NCBI RefSeq assembly: GCF_008370325.1
Contig: NZ_VNIP01000011.1
Location: 434,001 to 498,000, forward strand
DNA from: Martinezella tropici
Lineage (GTDB): Bacteria; Pseudomonadota; Alphaproteobacteria; Rhizobiales; Rhizobiaceae
Length of the DNA: 64,000 nucleotides
Direction of reading: 5' to 3'
In this document: positions 58,233 to 64,000 of the stretch, piece by piece
How the letters are laid out: each line of letters opens with the position of its first letter
Position numbering within the stretch: position 1 is the first letter of the stretch
Program-made: the position numbers and the translations under genes
Notes under the pieces: model-generated
What the model saw: the letters and a program-made list of their open reading frames with translations, nothing else
What the model was told of the DNA's origin: nothing
Database searches by the model: none

Positions 58233-59951
58233 TCAGCCATTAGCGGCCGCGATGTCTGCGCAGCTTTTCGGCGGCGGTGCATCGGCCGCCGGCATGAAGG
58301 CCTTGTCGATGACATAGAGCTTCGCAAAGGGCGTTTCGGTGACAAGGCTGACGCCTTGCGGCACGGCACCGCCGAAGCGATCCTCGACATCCGCATTGAC
58401 GAGCAGAATGAAATCGAAGTGCCGCCGCCAATCATTGAGATAGGGCGCGATGCCGCTGACAGCCCTGATTTCATCGGGACAATCCAGCAGGCCCATGGAG
58501 AACAGATTGCCTTCCGGCACGGCGATGCCGCTCCAGGGCGGCAAGACCGTCAACGGCTGCTTGCCCTTGGCGGTGAACACAGTCGGCACGAAGGCATGGG
58601 CGTCAGGGACGGCAAGCGTCGGCAGATGCCGGATCGTATCCTGGTTCCAGGCGAAATAACGATGATCCGCAACGCCGTGCTCGTTCGGCTGCCGCATGAC
58701 CGGCAGGATGGCCGCGCCTTCGGGCACGGCCGCAAGCACTGTGCGAACGGCGGCGGCATCGGCATCCCCCTGCCACCAGTTGAAGCCGATCCAGGCGGTT
58801 CGGCCGAGCACGACTGTGGAGAGCACGAGCATAACGATCAAAGCCTGACGACGCGGCAGGCGCGGCAAGGGGCAGATCATCACCATGGCCGCAAGCGCCG
58901 CCATGATGGGGAAACGCCAGCTGATCCAGCCAGTGCCGAGCATATGACGCGGCGCAACGCAGGACAGAAGCAGCAGACCGGCGGCCGCAATCGCCATGCC
59001 GGCATGGATGGTCAGACGGCGCGTGCGCACCGCATAGGTGCACACAAGGATCAGCGGGATCAAGAGCAGCATGTCGGCCAGCAGCGCATAGCTCCACAGC
59101 GCCGACATGAGGTTGGCCAGGATCAGAACGACGGAATCGTTCCAGGATGCATCCAGACCGCCGCCGCCATCGGGCAAGACTGGCTGATAGAAGAACAGGC
59201 AAATCGCCGGCAGGGTGCAGGCGAGCATCGCGATCAGAAGCCTGCCGCACAGGCGCAGGAAGGCCCCAGGCGATCGCAAGGCCGCCGTCGTCGGTGAGAA
59301 TTCGAGACCGCAGACGAGCGCCATGTAGAAGCCCAGCGAAAAGATATGCATGACCGTCAGCAGCAGGCCGGCGATTAGTCGCCAAGCGAACACCACAGCC
59401 GGATTGCGCGATTGCAGGGCGTGATCGGCGCTTGCAAAAAGCAGCGCCATGCCGAGCCCGATCTGAAAATTGATGAAGCCGCCGATCAGCGTCGCGCACC
59501 AGGCGAAATACAATATGCCGATCTGCCAGTAATAGCCGCCGCCGTGCAGGCGCCGGTGCAGGGCAATCGCACCGAGCGGCGGCAGGACGATCGCCAGGAA
59601 AAGAAGGCTGCGCGCCAGCAGCGAAACGCCGATCAGCGGCCCCAGCCAATAAGCGGCGAGATCGATGCCGACATTGGTAAACGTCCTGTTCCAGTCGAGC
59701 GCATAGATCTCGTGAAACGGCGGCGTGTCGATGCCGCCGGCGAGCAGCCACATGCGGGCATAGTGGTTGGGATAATCGAGGATCGGCGGAAACTTGAAGA
59801 CGGCGACGAAAATCGCGACGAGGATCACAAAGACTGAAGTCGCAAGACCCGGCTTCTGCCTGACGGCGGCACCCGTATCAGCTGTTTCGTGTACGCTCGG
59901 GGAAACCGCCGCATCTTCCGGTGACGGTGCACTCGCGGATGGTTGCGGCAT
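58233..59951 (-). CDS. polytopic membrane protein, GT-C-like, paired with a glycosyltransferase
   Basis: A 572-residue integral membrane protein with about ten to twelve hydrophobic segments and a C-terminal soluble region (from about residue 415) with DHRYFAWNQDTIRHLPTLA and several aromatic patches. The first extracytoplasmic loop carries ILDYPNHYARMWLL; GT-C glycosyltransferases keep acidic residues there, but no clear DxD is present, so enzyme activity is unproven. It overlaps the upstream GT2 gene by one base (TGATG). A Gtr-like surface-glycan modification role is plausible. Confidence 0.7.
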   Translation of the reverse strand: MPQPSASAPSPEDAAVSPSVHETADTGAAVRQKPGLATSVFVILVAIFVAVFKFPPILDYPNHYARMWLLAGGIDTPPFHEIYALDWNRTFTNVGIDLAAYWLGPLIGVSLLARSLLFLAIVLPPLGAIALHRRLHGGGYYWQIGILYFAWCATLIGGFINFQIGLGMALLFASADHALQSRNPAVVFAWRLIAGLLLTVMHIFSLGFYMALVCGLEFSPTTAALRSPGAFLRLCGRLLIAMLACTLPAICLFFYQPVLPDGGGGLDASWNDSVVLILANLMSALWSYALLADMLLLIPLILVCTYAVRTRRLTIHAGMAIAAAGLLLLSCVAPRHMLGTGWISWRFPIMAALAAMVMICPLPRLPRRQALIVMLVLSTVVLGRTAWIGFNWWQGDADAAAVRTVLAAVPEGAAILPVMRQPNEHGVADHRYFAWNQDTIRHLPTLAVPDAHAFVPTVFTAKGKQPLTVLPPWSGIAVPEGNLFSMGLLDCPDEIRAVSGIAPYLNDWRRHFDFILLVNADVEDRFGGAVPQGVSLVTETPFAKLYVIDKAFMPAADAPPPKSCADIAAANG

Positions 59952-61024
59952 CAGCGGATTGCCCTCACCTGCTCCGCGCTGTCAACCATTCCGCCGGAGC
60001 CGTTCAAAGCCTCCTCGAGCGCACGCCGTTTGCCGACCGCGTCCAGATCGGAAAAGTCGCTGGGGATTTCGAGCGAGCGGCCGCCCTGCAGCAGGCTTTC
60101 GATCATGAACATCGGCCGCCGCTTGTTCTCCTGCACCAGGCGACCGACATATTCGCCGATAATGCCGATGCAGATGAGCTGGATGGCGCTGAAGGCGGTG
60201 ATCGCTGCCATGATGCTCGACCAGCCGACGATGGTCTCGCCTGCAAACCAGCGGATGAGCGTATAGACGAGCAGCAAGGCCGCGCAGCCGGCGCTGGCAA
60301 GGCCGAGCCAGGTGCTGATGCGCAAGGGCACGGTGGAAAAGCTGGTGATGGCATCGAGCGCGAAATTGATCATCTTGCGCAGCGGATATTTGGTCGTGCC
60401 GGCAAAGCGTGCATCGCGCTCATAGGGCAACGCCACCTGCTTGCCGCCGATCCAGCTCACCATGCCGCGGATAAAGCGATCCCGCTCCGGCATTGCCAGC
60501 AGGATATCGACGACACGGCGCCGCATCAGCCTGAAATCACCGACATCGCGCGGGATCGCCACCGAGGCGAGCCGCGACAGCAGCCGATAGAAGAACGAAG
60601 CCGAGGCGAGCTTGAACCAGCTCTCTCCTTGCCGGCGCACGCGCTGGCCATAGACGACATCCGCGCCGCGATCCATGATCGGCATCATCATGAGCAACAG
60701 TTCCGGCGGATCCTGCAGATCGGCATCGATCAATAGCACCCGCTCGCCGCGCGAGGCGGCAAGACCGGCGGTCGCGGCAAGCTGATGACCGTGATTGCGC
60801 ATCAGCCGCACGCCGAGCACCTGCGGCGTCTCCGCCGTGAGCGCGGCGATCACCTCCCAGGTGCCGTCAGTGGACCCGTCATCCACCAGAATGATCTCAA
60901 AGGCCTCACCGGCAATCCCCCGCGCCGTCGCCACCGCCCGCCGGCAAAACTCGCCAAGCCCCTCCTCCTCATTGTGGCAGGGGGCAACGATGGAAAGCAG
61001 CAGTTCCTGGGGAGCGTGGTTCAT
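59951..61024 (-). CDS. GtrB/ArnC-like family 2 glycosyltransferase
   Basis: A 357-residue membrane-bound glycosyltransferase making a polyprenyl-phosphate sugar. The GT2 core has SIVAPCHNEEEGL, VDDGSTDGTW, RNHGHQLAATAG, LIDADLQDPPELLL (DxD-type), and ERDRFIRGMVSWIGGKQ. Two C-terminal membrane helices (STWLGLASAGCAALLLVYTLI; MAAITAFSAIQLICIGIIGEYVG) match GtrB/DPM1-like proteins. The donor sugar is unknown. It is translationally coupled to the polytopic protein downstream, together a likely two-gene glycan-tailoring unit. Confidence 0.9.
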   Translation of the reverse strand: MNHAPQELLLSIVAPCHNEEEGLGEFCRRAVATARGIAGEAFEIILVDDGSTDGTWEVIAALTAETPQVLGVRLMRNHGHQLAATAGLAASRGERVLLIDADLQDPPELLLMMMPIMDRGADVVYGQRVRRQGESWFKLASASFFYRLLSRLASVAIPRDVGDFRLMRRRVVDILLAMPERDRFIRGMVSWIGGKQVALPYERDARFAGTTKYPLRKMINFALDAITSFSTVPLRISTWLGLASAGCAALLLVYTLIRWFAGETIVGWSSIMAAITAFSAIQLICIGIIGEYVGRLVQENKRRPMFMIESLLQGGRSLEIPSDFSDLDAVGKRRALEEALNGSGGMVDSAEQVRAIR

Positions 61025-61183
61025 GATCGCCTGTATCGAAGTGATGGCGACTACAGTGGAGGAAAATGGTCAAACAATATTTAAGTGGGGGAATAACGCG
61101 GCTTACGACGGAAATTTTCTCAGACAATATCTCTGACACTGCAAAGTCTATCGCCGCAGCCATTTAGAATATTAGAAAATATG

Positions 61184-61258
61184 TGGCTGGGGCGCCAGGA
61201 TTCGAACCTGGGAATGCCGGTACCAAAAACCGGTGCCTTACCGCTTGGCGACGCCCCA
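61184..61258 (-). tRNA. tRNA-Gln (anticodon UUG)
   Basis: Complete minus-strand cloverleaf: acceptor TGGGGCG/CGCCCCA, anticodon stem CCGGT/ACCGG with loop TTTTGGT (anticodon TTG), T-loop TTCGAAT and encoded CCA. About 160 bases upstream of the GT2 gene on the same strand; no integration signs. Confidence 0.95.
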
Positions 61259-61416
61259 ACAGAGGAAATGGCGGTTATACCAGCCAAATCGGCGTCTGAT
61301 TAGCAAAGGTCGCTTGCCGCTACAATGACTAAGTGATGCGCGGACGCATATTTCTGTGTGCTTTTCGGGCGGCTATGATAGGTCTTGCTGCACTGCATTG
61401 CGCATGAGGAGATCCG

Positions 61417-61719
61417 ATGAGCCAGTTTCGCGCCCGCCCGCCGGCCGTGTCCACCGTGCTTCTCGACGATGCCGTCTGCCGCATCACGCGCTGGGATTTT
61501 GAGCCCGGCGCCGATACCGGGCATCATGTCCATGACCTCGGCTATGTCGTAGTGCCGATGACCGATTGCCGGTTTCTGCTGGAGGAGCCCAATGGCATCA
61601 GGCAGGTCGATATCGCCAAGGGTGCCGCCTATCGGCGCGAGGCCGGTGTCGAGCACAATGTCGTCAATGCCGGCTCCGAGCCGATGTCATTCATCGAAAT
61701 CGAATACAAGCAATCATGA
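61417..61719 (+). CDS. cupin-fold protein
   Basis: A 100-residue single-domain cupin: ITRWDFEPGADTGHHVHDLGYVVVPMTDC contains the GxxxxHxH metal region (H37, H39), and AYRREAGVEHNVVNAGSEPMSFIEIEY the second motif. It is a metal-binding beta-barrel of unknown reaction. GAGGAG precedes the ATG, and the stop overlaps the next gene by four bases, so the two are expressed together. Confidence 0.85.
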   Translation: MSQFRARPPAVSTVLLDDAVCRITRWDFEPGADTGHHVHDLGYVVVPMTDCRFLLEEPNGIRQVDIAKGAAYRREAGVEHNVVNAGSEPMSFIEIEYKQS

Positions 61720-62624
61720 GTACGCCCGACTTCGACCTCGCCTTCGAACCTGCCTATGGCCGCGCCGTACCGGTTGCGCCCGGCATCGAGCGGATGACAG
61801 TCAATAATCCCAGCGCCTTCACGTTTCACGGCACCAACAGCTATATCGTCGGCGGCTCTTCCGTGGCGATCATTGACCCCGGTCCGGAGAATGAGGCGCA
61901 TTTCGCTGCCCTGCTGGCGGCGCTCGAGGGGCGCGAAGTCACGCATATCTTTGTCAGCCACACCCATCGCGATCACTCGCCGCTTGCCAAGCGGCTGAAG
62001 GAGGCGACGGGCGCGCTGACCGTCGGCGAAGGGCCGCATCGCGCCGCGCGACCGCTCCATCAAGGCGAGGTCAATCCCTTCGCCGAGAGCTCCGACATGG
62101 AGTTCCAGCCGGATATCGTGCTCGGCGACGGCGAAAGCGTCTCCGGAGACGGCTGGCAGATGACGGCGCTGCTGACGCCGGGCCATACGGCCAACCACAC
62201 CTGCTTCGCGCTCGACAGCACCGGCATCGTCTTTTCGGCCGATCATGTCATGGCCTGGGCGACCTCGATCGTCGCGCCGCCCGACGGCTCCATGGCCGAT
62301 TACATGGCCTCGCTGGAGAGGCTTCTTGCCCGGGAAGACCGGCTGTTCCTGCCCGGTCATGGCGGCCCGGTGAAGGAGCCCGCCTCCTTCATGCGAGGAT
62401 TGCGGACCCACCGGCGCATGCGCGAGCGCGCCGTGCTGGAGCGCATCAAGGCCGGCGACCGGCTGATTCCGGACATGGTGAAGGCCATCTATCGCGATAC
62501 CGACCCGCGCCTGCATGGCGCAGCCGCCCTTTCCGTGCTGGCGCATCTGGAAGATCTGATCGAGAAAGGCCAGGTGGAAACCGATGGGCCGCCGGCGCTT
62601 TTCGGGGCCTATCGTCCCATCTGA
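61716..62624 (+). CDS. MBL-fold metallo-hydrolase (LACTB2/glyoxalase II-like)
   Basis: A 302-residue metallo-beta-lactamase-fold hydrolase. Motif HTHRDHSPL gives the zinc ligands; LLTPGHTANHTCF, VFSADHV and LPGHGGPV supply the remaining His/Asp residues. The C-terminal helices (RTHRRMRERAVLERIKAGD) are typical of LACTB2-type proteins, known as RNA/DNA hydrolases, or of thioesterases. It overlaps the cupin gene by four bases, so the pair is coupled; a shared pathway is unknown. Confidence 0.88.
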   Translation: MSTPDFDLAFEPAYGRAVPVAPGIERMTVNNPSAFTFHGTNSYIVGGSSVAIIDPGPENEAHFAALLAALEGREVTHIFVSHTHRDHSPLAKRLKEATGALTVGEGPHRAARPLHQGEVNPFAESSDMEFQPDIVLGDGESVSGDGWQMTALLTPGHTANHTCFALDSTGIVFSADHVMAWATSIVAPPDGSMADYMASLERLLAREDRLFLPGHGGPVKEPASFMRGLRTHRRMRERAVLERIKAGDRLIPDMVKAIYRDTDPRLHGAAALSVLAHLEDLIEKGQVETDGPPALFGAYRPI

Positions 62625-62714
62625 GTCAAGATGGTTGGACTATCGTCAATTTCCGAAGTTTGAATGCTAGATGCGATTGCCCTGCCACAAGCGGGGAGAA
62701 GGAGGGTCGCAACC

Positions 62715-63647
62715 TCAGCTTCCGGCGATGCCGAGCAATTCCGCATCCAGCGCCTTCAGATAGCCATCGGCCAGGTCGGCGCTGACGCCGAGATCGTTCT
62801 GGCCGTAGCGGGAGGCGACGCGGATATCGACCAGAGTGGTTTCCGCCTCCTCGCGAATGCGGATCACCACGTCGCACGGCAGGCCGAAGATGCGGGTGCG
62901 GGTTTCGCCCTGCAGGATGACGTCGGTATTCTGGCGGATAAGTTCCGCAACGCCATCGCGGAAGGGGCGCGGCGTCGGCACGGGAACGATATCGGGCACG
63001 TCGCCGACGACGCTGCCATTCTGCGCGGGATTGACAGTCTGCGGGCGGGCGCGGCGCTTCGGCTTCACATTGCCGTTCGGATCGGCCACGTCGGCGCCAT
63101 CCGCCTTGACGATGGTGATGCGGCGGTCATGCGCGACCTTGCGCACCGCCTCCAGCACACGGTCGGCAGCACCCTCGTAGCGGCGGCTGATCAAAGCGGG
63201 ATAGGCATCGAATTGCGCCTCGCGCTCCTGCTGGGTCACCAAATGGCGCGGCGGCAGCCACAACTGCCTGGCGTCCGGCGTTGCCAGCCATTCCGGCGGC
63301 TCGTTGAGATCGGTCGAAATCTCGTAGATCGGCGGCCGGCTCCAGTAGCGCTCGGCGCCGATACCGAAAATGGCAAGCGGCACAGCGGCATAGACGAGCG
63401 CCTTGACGGCGGAGACGCCGCCGATGGCGGCGTTCTGCCAAAGCTGGGCAAGGCCGACCAGCGCCAGCAACACCGAAAGCACGGCGCAGCTGGCCGAAAT
63501 CAGCAGCAGCAACACGAAATAAGGCGTTTCCAGCGGCCCAAAACGATAGCCGATCAGTGTCACGCCGCAGAGCACCAGGGCAAACGAAGCGATCAAACGC
63601 GCGGCGCGGGCGGCATGTGAAATAGGACGGTCGAAGCGGATGGTCAT
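62715..63647 (-). CDS. DUF1499 membrane protein
   Basis: A 310-residue protein with three N-terminal membrane helices (AARLIASFALVLCGVTLIGY; ETPYFVLLLLISASCAVLSVL; AVKALVYAAVPLAIFGIG) and a periplasmic DUF1499 domain from about residue 105 (PPIYEISTDLNEPPEW; FGLPCDVVIRIREEAETTLVDIRVASRYGQNDLGVSADL). A Lys/Arg-rich linker (GNVKPKRRARPQT) lies in the middle. The function is unknown. Start ATG 63647; a TTG directly before it is also in frame. Confidence 0.82.
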   Translation of the reverse strand: MTIRFDRPISHAARAARLIASFALVLCGVTLIGYRFGPLETPYFVLLLLISASCAVLSVLLALVGLAQLWQNAAIGGVSAVKALVYAAVPLAIFGIGAERYWSRPPIYEISTDLNEPPEWLATPDARQLWLPPRHLVTQQEREAQFDAYPALISRRYEGAADRVLEAVRKVAHDRRITIVKADGADVADPNGNVKPKRRARPQTVNPAQNGSVVGDVPDIVPVPTPRPFRDGVAELIRQNTDVILQGETRTRIFGLPCDVVIRIREEAETTLVDIRVASRYGQNDLGVSADLADGYLKALDAELLGIAGS

Positions 63648-63879
63648 CAAGGGCTCGTCGGCGCGTCGGATCGGAAGCCGGATGCACCGAATCCCAGAAA
63701 GCGACTTATGTTTAGATCAAGAAACGGCGAAAATAAATCGAATGTCACGACATCAACGCCGCATGTTTCGTCAGGGCTGAAATCAGTAACGCCTAGACCA
63801 AAAACGTGAGCGCTTGCTTAAATTCCAAAAAAAGGCCATGCTTCGGCGTTTTATCGAGGCTGTGAAAGGACTTGGTGAG

Positions 63880-64000
63880 ATGGAACCGATAGTTTCTCAA
63901 GACGCCGCCACCAAACCGTTGCCGGCAGCGGCCATTACCGGGAGCGACGCGGCCGATCCGATCCTGCCGCTGGAACTCCTGGAACTGGAGCTTTCGCTCG
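63880..64000 (+). CDS. start of an unidentified gene (cut by window edge)
   Basis: An open frame running off the window. AAGGA lies nine bases before ATG 63880; an in-frame ATG at 63838 is an alternative. The 40 visible residues are Ala/Pro/Leu-rich (ATKPLPAAAITGSDAADPIL, then LELLELELSL) with no domain. The long spacer before it (63648-63837) has no gene. Nothing can be said of function. Confidence 0.45.
   Translation, partial: MEPIVSQDAATKPLPAAAITGSDAADPILPLELLELELSL

Noticed and set aside
57263..61258. tRNA genes as possible integration sites of a mobile island
   Set aside because: No integrase, no direct repeat of a tRNA 3' end seen, and ordinary composition around both tRNAs.
1..64000. 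CRISPR array, prophage or insertion sequence
   Set aside because: No regularly spaced repeats, no transposase, integrase or phage structural genes were found; the palindromic repeats are isolated intergenic elements.

Overview
The window looks like chromosomal DNA of a Rhizobium-type alphaproteobacterium (order Rhizobiales). The grounds are the GC-rich, GC-ending codons, an Omp2b/RopA-type porin, a betI-betB-betA glycine-betaine operon, an APS-type cysH with cysD-cysN, an R. etli ReAV-like asparaginase, and short palindromic repeats of the kind common between rhizobial genes. No rRNA, insertion sequence, integrase, phage gene or CRISPR array was seen. Two tRNA genes are present (Pro-CGG, Gln-UUG).

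Layout. 1-4.6 kb: the 5' part of an L,D-transpeptidase gene, then two methylmalonyl-CoA mutase genes (a short B12-domain-less subunit and the full AdoCbl subunit) separated by an inverted pair of palindromic repeats. 4.7-10.8 kb: a secreted alpha/beta hydrolase; a likely operon of a C-N hydrolase, an MBL-fold exonuclease and an ATP-dependent DNA ligase; and a Tat-exported beta-helix protein. 10.9-21.3 kb: a complete leucine/isovalerate degradation operon (ivd, mccB, RidA, mccA, HMG-CoA lyase, enoyl-CoA hydratase) preceded on the same strand by a giant indolepyruvate ferredoxin oxidoreductase-type gene. 21.7-30.9 kb: small metabolic and regulatory genes (GSTs, LysR, DeoR, DUF2127, asparaginase, a SufR-like Fe-S regulator divergent from an MFS pump, a quinone oxidoreductase). 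30.9-34 kb: an EAL-CBS-GGDEF signalling protein, an orphan ParD antitoxin and an HdeD-like protein. 34-39.3 kb: betI-GST-betB-betA and a ParE-type toxin-antitoxin pair. 39.4-45.1 kb: a ClC antiporter, then an Rrf2 regulator divergent from cysH-cysD-cysN across a long structured leader. 45.1-51 kb: ArsR, a serine/threonine dehydratase, hisC, LysR and an MFS pump. 51-57 kb: the porin, DAHP synthase with an attenuator-like leader, and a methionine-sulfoxide repair group (msrB, msrA, free-Met-R-SO reductase). 57-64 kb: tRNAs, a lipoprotein, a GtrB-like glycosyltransferase paired with a polytopic membrane protein, cupin and MBL-fold genes, a DUF1499 protein and the start of an unidentified gene.

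The most interesting signal is upstream of DAHP synthase (52.73-52.94 kb). A 24-codon frame carries Phe/Tyr codons at 3, 7, 11, 12 and 14. It is followed by mutually exclusive RNA stems that end in a textbook intrinsic terminator, 36 bases before the aroG-type start. This reads as a Phe/Tyr-sensing transcription attenuator, possibly with a leaderless leader peptide. A second, weaker candidate of the same type (a uORF with a Cys codon, then a terminator-like stem) lies in the cysH leader. Other regulatory DNA read directly from the sequence includes a BetI-type dyad, a perfect operator dyad between the SufR-like regulator and the MFS gene, and a DeoR-promoter palindrome.

All family assignments come from reading motifs by eye. 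No database search was run.
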